Source of the DNA: Porogramme epimiltina
Lineage: Eukaryota; Basidiomycota; Agaricomycetes; Polyporales; Polyporaceae
Length of the DNA: 24,916 bases
Direction of reading: 5' to 3'
NCBI GenBank assembly: GCA_900155495.1
Contig: FTLJ01000855.1
Coordinates: 1 to 24,916 of the forward strand
Positions 1 to 11,474 of the stretch are shown here, one piece after another; position 1 is the first letter of the stretch; every line of letters starts with the position of its first letter. The translations under genes and the position numbers were made by a program. The notes below the pieces were generated by a model that ran no database searches, was not told the origin of the DNA, and saw nothing but the letters and a program-made list of their open reading frames with translations.

Positions 1-1111
1 CCTAGGTCCGCGAACCACTCTGCAGCGCGCTTGAGAAGTCTGCCGCGGACACGAAGGGGGCCACGCACCTGCGATGAATGGCACGCCGAGCTCCGCCGCC
101 GCTAGCTGATGGCACGTCCCCGCGAGGCCCATGAATGGGACGTTGTAGAGCTTGGCTACGCCAACCGCTGCACGAGCGAGCGCCATGTCGCGTGCGGTCA
201 TCCCGTACACCGCGCCGTGCGGCTTGATCTGCGGGGTGCGGACGCGGTTAGCGCGCCGAGGCTGAGGCGATCGCCGAGCGAGAAGCGGGGAACGTGGGAG
301 CGGGGTGGGGGAGAAGGGGGGCACGGCATCCGGGGGTCGGGGCGGACGTACGTGGTTGAGCGGGAGCCCGTGCAAGGCGAGGAAGCCGGTGAGCGCGCCG
401 ACTTGGTAGATGAAGCACGACGCGAGCTCGTCCTGTGCGGGCGGGCGGCACTTCAGGTTAGCTGTGCGCAGGCGTAGCGGAGATGAAGGGGGGGCGTACG
501 GGCTCCATGGCCATCTCACGCCTGCCCCATCCTTGCCTGTCAGGGAGGGAAGGATGCGCGCCGACGAGCACGTTGTTTTCCTTTGCGAGCCGGACGGTCT
601 CGTTCATGATCGTGAAGTCTCTGGATGCTGTAGCATAAAAGTTTATCCGGGGACGGATGGGGATAAATGGACGTACGAGGCGTGAAATCCGCACGCGACG
701 TTCGCGAGATGTATCGTCTTCATGAGTGCTTGATCATCACCCTATGACCACGGCGGCAAAGTCAAAGAAATGCTAGGCTGAGCATGTCGGGAAGAACTTA
801 CTATTTTGTAGAGCGCGAATCCCTAAAAGCATCTGAGTACGACATCCATGTGAAAGTGCTGCAGGAACTCGAAGGATGTCGATGAAAGTCGGGAGCAAGC
901 CGCGTAGCGCCCGCGCAGCTCGCTCTCTCCTCCCCATCACCATCGTCGTACATCCTAAAGGCCCAACTCTCGCCTCCTCCGCCAGCATGCAACGACTCTG
1001 AATCACGAAGCCGCTGCGTATACATGATACGGACGCCCACACCCCTCAAGAGCCGTACTGCTTGCTCACCTCGCCCATGTCGCAATTCACGGTAGCCCGA
1101 AGACGGCTCAT
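1..1111 (-). CDS. pxpA: LamB/YcsF family protein (PxpA homologue), 3' end outside window
   Basis: In bacteria PxpA works with PxpB and PxpC to open the lactam ring of 5-oxoproline in an ATP-dependent way. Seven exons join in one frame on the minus strand: 1111-1070, 822-802, 741-677, 620-500, 432-352, 228-69 and 19-1, giving 169 residues of a family that is usually about 250-260 long. The start is ATG at 1111 ([14 protein letters not shown]). Family motifs follow in order: CDMGE, a 21-nt micro-exon [56 protein letters not shown] and AEWFADL, where the window cuts it. All junctions are GT-AG and the phases agree, so nothing suggests a broken gene. It is divergent from the biotin enzyme at 1419, sharing a 307-bp promoter. 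That arrangement matches the bacterial pxp gene set and suggests a common substrate. Family assignment is sure; the fungal substrate is inferred. Confidence 0.93.
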
Positions 1112-1418
1112 GATGTTGTGGTGCGTACTTCGTGGTCTCTCTCGAGGAAAGCTCCTGAGAAAGCGCATAAAGGACATCTTTATAGCCCTACTATAGATAG
1201 CGGGTGGGGCCCATATCACGGAGCGTGTGTGGGATGATAACAAGCCTTTGGTCATGGGGTCTCTAGCTCTGAGTTCAGCCCTGCAAGAATGGCACCAAGC
1301 CGCAGATGTTGGAGCGGGTGAACTCCCGGTGCGTCCTCCGTATCTCTTCGTATCTCTGCGCACATAATCACACAAGACAACCTCAAGTGGCCTGCCCGAG
1401 AGCCTTCTGCCCCCCACA
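1112..1418. promoter_or_regulatory. Bidirectional promoter between pxpA homologue and biotin enzyme
   Basis: This 307-bp stretch separates two start codons that point away from each other, so it must hold both promoters. On the minus strand a TATAAAG lies at 1184-1178, about 67 nt before the PxpA-homologue ATG. Two sites fit the fungal GATA-factor consensus HGATAR: AGATAG at 1195-1200 and TGATAA at 1235-1240. GATA factors of the AreA/Nit2 type activate genes for secondary nitrogen sources, so nitrogen control of both genes is plausible. Two short sites can occur by chance. Confidence 0.6.
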
Positions 1419-4400
1419 ATGCCCCCATCGAACCCCACATTCGCCTCTCACAAGCTCCTCGTCGCGAACCGCGGCGAGATCGCAGTACGCATCCTTCGCA
1501 CCGCGCGGCGCCTCGGCCTGCGCACGCTCGCGGTCTACGCGCGCGCCGACGCGACAGCGCCGCACGTCGTGCTCGCAGACGAAGCGGCGCCCCTCCTCCC
1601 GGACGAGGCCGACCCGGTCGCGAACGCGCGCGGGTACGCCGACGCAGCCGAGCTCGTGCGCGTATGCAAGGAACACGGGGCGACGCTCGTACACCCCGGT
1701 TATGGCTTCCTCTCGGAGAACGCGGCGTTCGTGGAGGCGGTCGTGGAGGCGGGCGCGCGGTGGGTGGGGCCGAGGTCGGAGACGATTAAGGCGATGGGAC
1801 TGAAGCATCGCGCGCGAGAGCTGGCGGAGGAGGTTGGGGTGCCGTTGGTGCCCGGATCGAAGGGGCTGATGCGGGATTTAGAGGAGGCGGTTGCTGTGGC
1901 TGGGGACATAGGGTTTCCGGTCATGCTCAAATCGACCGCGGGTGGAGGAGGGATGGGGCTGGTGGTATGCAACAGCGTGGACGAAGTGCGAGTCAGGTTC
2001 CCGGCGACTCAAGCTCGCGCACAGGTGCGTACTAGTTCTCTTATCTGAGGCGCCGTTGCTGAATTTGTCGAGGGAGTAGTCGCTTTTCCACAACGACGGA
2101 CTATTCATCGAGAAGTACTTTCCAGCCGCGCGCCATGTTGAAGTACAGGTACGTCTCTACTCGAGTCGCATGTGTTCAATGTGCCGACCGCACAGGTCTT
2201 CGGAGACGGCGCAGGACACGCTATACACATGAGAGAGCGAGAATGCAGCGTCCAGAGGAGGCACCAGAAGGTGATAGAAGAAGCACCTAGTCCGTTCATG
2301 CTCCGCTATCCTGGTGAGTCTCCCGGTATGCCCACCTCATGCAGCGATTAAGACCCTTTGAAGCGGTCCGGGAGAGGATGTGCGAAGCAGCAGTGCGCTT
2401 GGCGGAGCACGTCAAGTACGAGTCAGCTGGCACGGTCGAGTTCTTAGTGGATGATGCTACGGGCGAGTTCTACTTCCTGGAGATGAACACGCGTCTACAG
2501 GTGCGTAACCTTGCGATATGCGCATTCGTGTCTCAAGACTCATGCTCGTAGGTTGAGCATCCAGTCACCGAGATGGTCAATCCGGGATTAGACATCGTCG
2601 AGCTTATGATCCTTCAAGGGATCGGCGCCTATGGCACCGTCTTGGATCACGCGTTCAATAAACAAGCTGTCTATGCCCCCCTCCCTAAAATACATGCTAT
2701 CGAAGTTCGCCTCTATTGCGAAAACCCTGCTGCTCAGTTCCAGCCCTCGCCCGGTGTGCTCCAGCGAGTCGAGTTTCCGAAGGCGGACTGGCTTCGAGTC
2801 GAGTCGTGGGTCGAAACGGGGACGACGATCACGCCGCACTACGACCCCCTCGCATGCAAGCTCATCGTCACTGGGGACTCGCGAGCTCAAGCCGTAGCAC
2901 GCCTTTCGGAAGCGCTCAGCTCAACGATTGTTTACGGCCCACCGAACAACGTTCAATATCTACGTGCCATATGTGCGTCCGACGTCTTTCGGGCGGGGAA
3001 TGCTACAACAACTTTCCTCGACACCTTCTCATATACACCATGGTCAGCTCTCTTCCACGATGTTTTATGCCACGTGCTTATTGGAGAGATACAGCGCTTT
3101 CACCGTCCTTAGTGGCGGCCTCGAGACGACGGTACAGGACTATCCTGGTCGCCGTATTGGTCTGGGCATCCCGAGGAGCGGCCCTATGGATTCCTTCGCG
3201 TTCCGCGTTGCGAACATCCTAGTCGGGAACAACCTCGGTACAGAAGGCCTCGAGCTCACCTTGACTGGGTGCCGTCTGCAGTTCCACACCGCAGCCGTGG
3301 TCGCCATCACTGGTGCGCCCTCCAAAGTCACGCTCAACGGGAGCGAATCGGCGATGTGGACGCGCCTCGTCATCCCCGCTGGCGGGAAGCTTACTATCGG
3401 CACCGCTCAAGGTGTGGGTATGCGCGCCTACCTGGCCATCCGTGGCGGCTTCCCCGAGATCCCAGCGTACCTCAACTCCAAGTGCACGTCGTTAGGCCTC
3501 GGGGGGTATCAAGGGCGCGCGTTGACCTCCGGGGACCAGATCTCCCTCGGCGACTGTGCGCCGCGCGCAGAAGATTCTTCGCCCCTCGCGCTCCCGCACG
3601 CGCTCATCCCGTCCTACCCCTCGCACTGGGAGATCGGCGTCCTCCCGGGGCCGCAGTGCGACGACACATTTGTGACTCCTGAAGGGATCACGAAGTTCTT
3701 TGGCGCGCCTTGGACCGTGAGCGCGGCGAGCAACAGGATGGGCGTGCGGCTCGAGGGCGGAGCGGCGATCGGGTGGGCGCGCGAGGACGGGGGCGAGGGC
3801 GGAGCGCACCCGAGCAACATCCTCGACAATGGGTACGCGTTCGGGACGGTGAACGTGAACGGAGACACGCCTGTAATCCTCGCGAATGAGGGCCCGGACA
3901 TGGGCGGGTACGTGTGCTTGTGCACGCTGGCGAGTGCGGAATTGTGAGTTTCGCTCATATGGGTGCTGGCAGACGCTAACGGAGGAATGCAGATGGAAGC
4001 TGGGACAGCTTCGGGCCGGTAGCACGGTTCGGTTCAAGAGGATCTCCTACGCGCATGCTGTACAGCTCCAAGAGCAGCAAGAACGCCTCCTCCAGGATCT
4101 CGTCGCACTCTCCTCGTCGATCCCTTCAGACCCTCCTATCTCGCTGCCCGACATTCGTGACGTCGAAGAGCAAGCCTTAGACCCGCGTCTGCACTACGTC
4201 CCTGCTGATGTAGCAGGCGGTCGGCCCGCGGTGACGTTCCGCCAAGCTAGCGACAGCGCGATCCTCGTCGAGTTCGGCGAGATGACGCTCGATCTCACCG
4301 TCCGCGCGCGCATCCATGCATTCGAGACCGAGGTCAAAGCACGCGGCATCCCTGGTATCTGGGCACTCGCGCCGTGCATACGCTCCACCATGGTCAGCTC

Positions 4401-5869
4401 GACGTGTATTGCCCTCTTCTCTACTCGAGCGCCGTTGACCTCCGTGTTCGATAGGTACACTTTGACTCCCGCACCATAACCCAGTCCACGCTTCTGTCCG
4501 CGCTCGTAGCTGCGGAGGCCGCCGTTCCGTCGCAGCTCGACGCGCTTACGTTCCCCGGACGGCGCATCACGTTCCCGGTCGTGCTCGACGACAGGTGGAA
4601 CCGCGATGCGCTCGCGCGGTATATGCGTTCTACCAGGTCGACGGCGGCGTACCTCCCTAGCAACATCGAGTATCTTGCGCGGAACAACGGGTTGCAAGAC
4701 GGTGCGGAGGCACTACGGGTCCTCGTTGGGACAGACTGGCTCACCCTTGGGGTTGGATTCTACCTGGCGTGTCCGTTCCTGGTGCCCGTGAGTGTTGGGG
4801 GAGGCTACGTGTTTTGATGCTGAATACTAACTTTATGCACAGATTGATCCTCGGTGCCGACTTGTGGGACAGAAGATGAACCCATCGCGGACGTATACCC
4901 CTCGAGTAAGTGGCCTTCCACGACGTCGCTGCGGTATCTAGCTCACCTGGTGCATAGGGCGCTATTGGAATTGCGGGAGTTGTTGCAGCGATCTACCCCA
5001 TTGAATCGCCTGGAGGGTACCAGCTGTATGGAAGGACGCTCCCTCCGTGGCAAACTTGGGGCAAGGGGAGCGACTTCAGTTTAGACAATCCATGGTTATT
5101 ACGTCCATTCGACCAGGTGAGTACGATCGACTACCACCACAGTCTCGTTTTATTGAAACGTTCTCTCAGGTCGCATACGAAGTCGTCAGCGAGGGCGAAT
5201 ATGTAGAGGTCAGATACATATCGCCTGATCATCGAGCAGGCCTACTGATCTGTACTCAAATGCAGCTAGAGAATCGATTCGATTCCGGCCAATATACCTT
5301 CAAGATCGAAGACCGCACGTTTTCGATGGCTGAGTATTCCGCTTTCGTCGGTAGTCTACAAGAAGAAATTCAAGTCTTCAAGTCTTCGCAAGCGATTGGG
5401 ACGGCTTCTGAAACGGATCGGTGCGTGCAGGGCATTTCGGACATTAGCGTATCGTACTTGATTTGACCGGTCACTGTAGGGAAAGAGTCCTGTTCGCGGC
5501 ATGGGATCAGCAGCGTCGGGAAGAGCTGCAGGCGAAACGGTCAAGCGCGCCTGATGTCCGCCCGTCAGGTATGTTGTCTTCATTGCTTCACAGCGTACTA
5601 AATTCATCATCGCGTTAGACTCGGGGGATGACGCTGGTGGCGAGCGCGTCACATCGTCGCTTACTGCGCACATCTGGAAAATTAAGTGTGCCGTAGGCGA
5701 TACTATCCAGTCTGCTGAGGACGTCTTGGTAGTCTTAGAAGCAATGAAAACGGAAGTGAGCATAGAGGCCGGGGAAGAAAACGTTGGTCGCAGAGTGAAG
5801 GGTTTCGCACAGGATGTGAAGGAGGGCGCTACTATACAGGCTGGCGATGTATTACTGTACTTAGAGTAA
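1419..5869 (+). CDS. Urea-carboxylase-like biotin enzyme: BC - PxpC/KipA - PxpB/KipI - BCCP
   Basis: Fourteen exons join in frame to about 1250 residues: 1419-2024, 2080-2148, 2196-2313, 2364-2500, 2552-3042, 3095-3943, 3993-4392, 4455-4787, 4843-4905, 4958-5116, 5170-5202, 5266-5420, 5480-5568 and 5619-5869. Residues 10-465 are biotin carboxylase: [25 protein letters not shown], the ATP-grasp glycine loop [26 protein letters not shown] and [15 protein letters not shown]. About 475-760 is PxpC/KipA ([31 protein letters not shown]). About 837-1070 is PxpB/KipI ([42 protein letters not shown]). The end is a biotin carrier domain with EAMKTE, its lysine near residue 1211. The order equals the urea carboxylase half of yeast Dur1,2, but no allophanate hydrolase domain is present. 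Beside a PxpA homologue, the likely job is biotin/ATP-dependent activation of 5-oxoproline or another lactam; urea remains possible. The first exon is notably GC-rich at third positions. All motifs and frames look intact. Confidence 0.93.
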
Positions 5870-6299
5870 GCAGCATTTCCAAATCACATCTCTCCTTTAT
5901 CTCTGATTGACATCCAGCCCAGGTCGAGTGAACGCCGAATATACTTCGAGCGCGACCACCAGCGCAAATGTATTAGTAAGGGAAGATGACTATCAATCAC
6001 GACTTCCTGGAAGTCGAATGCTGGCAGGTGCATCGAACCCCACAGATTACTCTCAGGCTTCAGCGGGGCCGTTTGCAGTCCTCGAAATCAATAGTAACAA
6101 AATGGCCATTCGGGAAGCAGGAGAAGCAGTCCTGGGTTGTGATGTGATAAGCGACGGAAAGGAAAAGAGTTTGCTGCAGCACTCGCTGTGTGCTGCGGCC
6201 AACCCTGCATAGCCCAAATACCACTGAGAGCAGGAGGCTGCCGTTCCCAATCCCATCCCACTCCACATCTTCAACTCTGCCTCTCATCTGACAACCAAC
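5870..6299. other. Intergenic: 3' UTR of biotin enzyme and promoter of BTB gene
   Basis: This 430-bp stretch lies between two genes on the plus strand. It has a 101-codon open frame (5907-6212), but the composition is not coding-like, it matches no family I recognise, and it most likely belongs to the 3' UTR. The last 80 bp before the ATG at 6300 are pyrimidine-rich, as is common in fungal 5' leaders. Confidence 0.5.
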
Positions 6300-7432
6300 A
6301 TGCCAACGACTGGTGACCCCGACTTTGATTCCTTGACAAGATGTTCAAGCCCAACTCCGTCAAGCGACTCCATCATTTCCGCCCGCTCCTCCGCGACGTC
6401 TGGTACTCCGAGTCTTCGCGGAGAGCGTTCTTTCGGTCCTATTACGGGGGGCGAATACAAACGGCATGAAACGTTCTGGTTCGACGACGGAAATGTGGTT
6501 CTCATAGCCCAGAGAACAGCGTTCAAAGTGTACCGCGGGCTTCTTGCTGCTCAATCCACCGTTCTGTCCGCCATGTTCCAAGCATCCTGTCCGGAGACCT
6601 CAGGCAACACACGCATCATCTACTTGTCAGACTCCCCATACGACGTGGCTCACTTTCTAGAGGTCCTAATTCCACATCGGGGAAAGGAGTGAGAGATTTC
6701 CCTCTAAACACGCTGTATGCTTTAACTCACCGCATCGCACCCAGCCTATATCTCAAGGATGGGCTTAAGCTTCTTAAATTCGATCACGTTTTCTCAGCGC
6801 TCCTTCTTGCTCACAAATATGGGGCCCACGATATCCTACAACAAGGGCTTGATGCTCTGAAGGAGTGTTACCCGGACACCCCTATAGATCGGGGATCACC
6901 TCCCCAGGTCCCTTTCGAGGATATACAATTCACACATGCCATCGGTGCCATCCACCTCGCCCGATTAACTGGCACTCCTTCAATCATTCCCCCGGGTATG
7001 TTGGCGTGTTGTGAACTCGGCGGGTCCATCGTATCAGGGTGGACGCGTGGGGATGGGAGTGTATTGCGACTTAGCGAAGCGGACCTCAAGAGGTGCATTG
7101 AAGGACGCGGCGCCCTTGCCACGCGTGCTCTCGCGAATAATTTTGAGATCATCCGTTGGTTCCCTAGCAAGAATTGTTCGACCCGTGCCTCGTGTAGAGC
7201 GGGGGTTGTATGGGCCATCGAGGAATTGGCCCAATCCAACTCCGAGCTCGCGCACATCATGCAGAAACTCGACATACTGGTACAAATCATCGTAAGCGTA
7301 GAAGCATCCACCTTATGCGAAAAGTGCAAGGAAGACTTGGAGAAATTCGGGAAATATCGAAGGAGGAAGCTATGGGGGGACCTTCCGGACATATTCGATG
7401 TGGCCGTCGGTGGATGGGCAGCGCGTGACTAG
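6300..7432 (+). CDS. BTB/POZ domain protein (single module)
   Basis: Two exons, 6300-6688 and 6745-7432, join at a 56-nt GT-AG intron in phase 2 to give 358 residues. After a Ser/Thr/Pro-rich start (residues 1-50), a BTB/POZ domain spans about 55-130 with the mushroom-type opening FWFDDGNVVLIAQRTAFKV. Next come an LAHKYGAHDILQQGL helix, an HAIGAIHLARLTGTPSIIP stretch and a late CEKCKEDL pair before WGDLPDIFD. BTB domains mediate homo- or heteromeric contacts, often to cullin-3 ligases. The partner and role here are unknown, and families of this kind are large and fast-evolving in Agaricomycetes. It is a paralogue of the fusion gene at 9236: the intron position and phase and the C-terminal motifs are the same. 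ATG at 6300 is the first in frame. Confidence 0.85.
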
Positions 7433-9235
7433 ATTCAGCACCAGTAGGAGCTTTAGGTGGGCATTCCCTTCTCTCCGTTTGTGTTTTTGCTCTTTCACAC
7501 ATCACTGGACTAGTACGAGCGTCGTCACAAATTGTGTTCTTTTGCGCTAGGACAGTGATTGGTTTGTAGTGAGATGTACCACGTACGACTTCATCCTTCG
7601 CCGCTCCACAATGCCAACGCGTCGCTTGTGGCCTCCAGGTCGTGCAGCGCCGACCCAAGCCGTTCGCAACGCATCATCTATGACGCAGGGCAGAAGCGCG
7701 TATTCGAGCGCGCGCGCCGTCCCGCCGAACTGAGCTCTCAACAAGGTCCGGGAGCGTAGAGAGGTGCGCACGTAAGCGACACGGCGAGTGCAGGGGACGG
7801 GCGTGATAGGAAAGGGGCGGACCTCCAGGGTACCCATCTCACATGCACGTGGTTCCGATCCTAAGGGGAACTGCAAGCGAGGATTTATTTCCTCTCCTTG
7901 TCGCGGCGCCGCATTCAAAACCGGTTTCTGGATGCCACAAAGTTATCAACGACACACGCGGCGTATACAGTTCACCCACGTAGCCTCCGATCGTACCTCT
8001 AGATTTTCGCATCCCCCAAACCACCAAGGGATTGCGCAGAAAGCTTCAACGTAGCCGGCTGCGTCGTGTCCTAAGGAGCGCATAGACCGCGCGGAATGCA
8101 ACAGTACGTCATTTGAACCCGCCTTAAGCGCGTACCAGGGCACGCTCATTTATGCGGCTTGGCGGGTGCGAGAGAGATGGGCGTAGGGTGGACGTTCTGA
8201 TGCGTCGCGCTGTAGCCCTTACCCAGCGCGGGCGGAGAGCTTGGCCCCCCGCTTCGAGGGTGCGTCAGTGACGAGCTTGAGGAAAGTGAGCATACGATCA
8301 CGGTCTAGAGAAAAGAGTGCTCAGAACGCACCTCGGTCTCAGTTTTCTTCGCTGCCTCCGCACCGAGAAGTTCTATGATCTTGCCCCCCATCAACATGTA
8401 CGAGGTTTGAGATGTACCGCTCTGGGGTGTTCGCGAACTGTACTTCATCTTCCGCGGGGGACCCCAGACGAAAGTCGCATCAGACCTTTGTCCCTAGGAC
8501 AAGTGGTGGCTTAGCTACGCACCTGCACCCGAGCCTCCACGTCCTGCTTCTCTGCTACACCTCACACGATGGCGTCCGCCTGTTCATCGATGAAAGCATG
8601 CCTCGCTGCGCCGCATGGGGGCGCAACTGACCGCCGACATCGCCTTCGCATTTGGCGAGTTGAGCCGCCTTCAACTGGAAGCGTAGGCCTGGTTAGTAGT
8701 GGCCGATCCGAACCGTCCTGTTTGTGTCACCTTCGCCCGTGGCCGCTGCTCATGTTTCGAGTGGTCTCCGCAAATGCCAGAGGGAGCGTCGGAAGAGGGA
8801 TGGAGAAGGCGTCAAATACTATGCAAGACGTTGGCTTGAGGATGGGTACATTCGCAAGGGAGACGCCAGAGAGAGCCAGGCTGCGAGGGACCATATGTCT
8901 TGGGAGCTCGAGGTTGTTAGGCGAGGGCTGCAAGACAGAACACCGAGCATTGGGGGCTGTTTTGGAGCACTGCGCACTTTAGGAGGAAGGGGAAACTTGA
9001 CAAACTAAGATAATAGAGAGTGAAACATCGAGTGAACGAGTGCCACCTGCGTCCAGGACTCCAGTCGGTCGACCGGTCGAGTTTTCCGAGCATGACTCGG
9101 CGCTTGGAGTCAGAGGAAGAGGTCACGTGCCAGAGCAACTACCGCAGCAGCGGCCGCCCGCAGCTTGCGTCTTGGATCTCGTCTCGTCGCAGAGATCGCG
9201 TCTTGCTCTCTCCTCCCAGATCCGCTCTCTGCCCT
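7433..9235. other. Intergenic stretch of 1.8 kb between BTB genes, no supportable gene
   Basis: Just after the BTB stop the sequence resembles the region after the stop at 11474 (both have TTTTGCTC followed by TAGTACGA), so the duplicated unit included part of the 3' UTR. Several open frames of 60-137 codons occur on both strands, but they overlap one another, lack recognisable motifs and cannot be joined by introns into a known protein. The last 90 bp are the 5' leader of the next BTB gene; this leader is also conserved in the truncated copy near 24800. The rest looks like decayed, once possibly coding, DNA. Confidence 0.5.
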
Positions 9236-11474
9236 ATGTCTGTCACTGCCGATCACGTAGCTGCGCAGAGTCTGAGTCCATCTCACAGCGGCTCTCCAAG
9301 TCCCAGCCGAGACGCGGCTACCCTTGGGAGTGACGATCTGTCTGATCCCTTCAACCCGGCGGCCGCGCTGAAGCGACATGAACATTTCTGGTTTGAAGAT
9401 GGAAACATCGTGCTCGTGGCGCAGCAAACAGCATTTAAAGTGTACCGTGGTCTTCTCGTAGCTCAATCTACCGTCTTCTCCGACATGTTCCAAGCCTCCT
9501 GTCGAGATGAAAGCGAAATCTTCGCCGACTCTCCAATGATTCACCTAAATGACTCCCCACACGACTTGGCCCACTTTTTAGAGGCGCTCATGCAGCTAAA
9601 TGAGAGACAGTAAGAGAATATGACCTTCGATACGCTACGATTTTTGACTCTCTATCAAATCCAGCTTGTATCATAAGGAGCCGCCCCTCCTGGATTTCGA
9701 GCGCCTATTTGCGGTGGTACAGCTTGCGCACAAGTATGGCGTAGATGATATTATGCACCAAGGGATCGAAGTTCTTACGAGGTACTACGATGATGCCGCC
9801 TATAATGAGCTAAATAAAACCCCCGATAAGCCACATAACCCTCTCGCCGATTCAGCGGATGTACACGCTATCGGCGCGATTCACCTCGCCCGATTAACCG
9901 GTACCCCCTCCATAGTTCCCGCGGCCATGTTAATATGCTGCAAGATCCCCAGAACAGTCATTTCGGGGTGGAAACGAGATGACGGAAGCGTAGTGCGCCT
10001 CAGCGAAGCCGACCTTGTACAATGGATCGTTGGCCGCGAAACACTCGCCAAGCGGGCCGTTTCGGACTATCTCAAGGTTCTCACTTGTGTACCAAGCACG
10101 GACTGTAAGACTCCGAAAGAATGCAGGGAAAGAATAATGGACGCTATGATCACTTTGAATCAATCTAGCAATGCAACTCTTGGGGACAGCCGGATCATGA
10201 TGGACCTTTTCACGCTTGCAGATGCCATATGTAAAAAGATTGACCAACAATGCTGGCCGTGCCGAGGCCATGTAGGAAAAGTCGAAGAAGAGCGATGGAA
10301 GCAAGTGTGGAAGGATCTCCCCGAGATATTCGAGTGTCTGACTCCTCGGAGCTCATCATTCCGCCCCGGCCACCTCGGGTCGGGGTCCGGCGCCGGTAGC
10401 ACTCGGGTTGCGCACTCGCCACTCTCGGCTTCGGTTATGACGTCGACAGGGCTTGTGTTAGAACGGCACCAAAGCTTTTGGTTCGATGACGGAAATGTCG
10501 TACTCGTAGCACAACAAACGGCGTTCAAGGTGTACCGAGGCCTCCTTGCAGCTCAATCCTCCGTATTCTCCGACAAGTTCCAAGTCTCTGGTGGAGATGA
10601 GAGAGAAACGCTTGACGGCTCACCCGTAATCCGCATATCCGACTCCTCGCATGACGTAGCTCGCTTTCTAGGGGATATTATTCCATTAAAGGGGAGGCAG
10701 TGAGTAAACACGTTCCGCGAAACGCTCTTTTTCCTAACACTGTATATCAAATTCAGTTTGTCCCGCAAGAATCAGCCCCCGTTGGATTTCGAGCACGTGT
10801 TCGCAACGGTCAAGCTCGCACACAAGTACGGGGTGCGTGATATTGAGCAGCAAGGGATCGCTGCTCTGGAAGCGTATTATTTGGCGATGGAAGCCGTCCA
10901 TAACAAGCCCCAGCATATCTTCATGGATTTGGAAGACGTGCATGCTATTGGCGCGATTCACCTCGCCCGGTTGACCGACACCCCTTCCATCATTCCCACA
11001 GCTATGTTGATATGTTGTGGTATCGTCAAAAGAGCGCTTTCAGGATGGAAACGACACGACGGAAGCGTGGTCACACTCAGTGAAGACGACCTCACACGCT
11101 TCATTGTCGGGCACGACACACTTGCCCGGCGTACCATCTCGGAATATCTGGAGATTTTCACTCGTGTTTCTGGCTTGGGGTGGAAGTCGCAGTGCACATC
11201 CACTGACAGATGCAAAAAGGTGGTTGTCGATAATGTGACCTCCTTGAGACGATCCTCCGATGCGAAACTCCAGGAGAGTCGCCTGATCCTTTTCAATATG
11301 CATGAAATCACGAATAGCATTGCAGATGCGCTCTATGGTTGCAATCCGTGCCGGGGTGACATAGGGAATTTTGGAAAGCAGGGACAGAGAGGAGTGTGGC
11401 AGGACCTCCCCAAGATATTTGATATAGTCGTGGAAAGATGGCCATCTCGGCTGTCCGATAGCCCGTGGTGGTAG
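9236..11474 (+). CDS. Double BTB/POZ protein: two full BTB modules fused in frame
   Basis: Exons 9236-9609, 9665-10699 and 10757-11474 join in one frame to 708 residues, about twice the single-module paralogue. Module 1 has its BTB domain near residues 44-125 (HFWFEDGNIVLVAQQTAFKV), then LYHKEPPLLDFERLF, LAHKYGVDDIMHQGI, HAIGAIHLARLTGTPSIVP, a CWPC pair and WKDLPEIFE. A Ser/Gly-rich linker of about 45 residues follows with no stop. Module 2 begins near residue 390 (SFWFDDGNVVLVAQQTAFKV) and ends WQDLPKIFD just before the stop. Each module has its own 55-57-nt phase-2 intron at the same place, so the protein arose by tandem duplication and loss of the stop and intergenic DNA. An ATG at 10437 sits where a separate second gene would start, so internal initiation or a hidden promoter cannot be excluded. 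ATG 9236 is chosen because the copy near 24752 starts at the same codon. Confidence 0.82.

Noticed and set aside
773..1042. Apparent frameshifted, decayed exon of the PxpA homologue on the minus strand (fragments [21 protein letters not shown]).
   Set aside because: The true exons (822-802 and 741-677) restore the full family sequence in frame, so this stretch is simply an intron and the resemblance is chance.
3492..4697. Minus-strand open frames of 181 and 167 codons inside the biotin enzyme gene.
   Set aside because: They lie antisense to PxpC/PxpB-encoding exons and cross its introns; composition reflects GC-rich third positions of the real gene.
5907..6212. Plus-strand frame of 101 codons directly after the biotin enzyme.
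   Set aside because: No recognisable domain and non-coding-like composition; it is best read as 3' UTR.
8300..8500. Minus-strand fragment GGKIIELLGAEA resembling the second-largest RNA polymerase subunit (Pol III type).
   Set aside because: The match is about a dozen residues, flanking frames are interrupted and other hallmark motifs are missing; too weak to call a gene relic.
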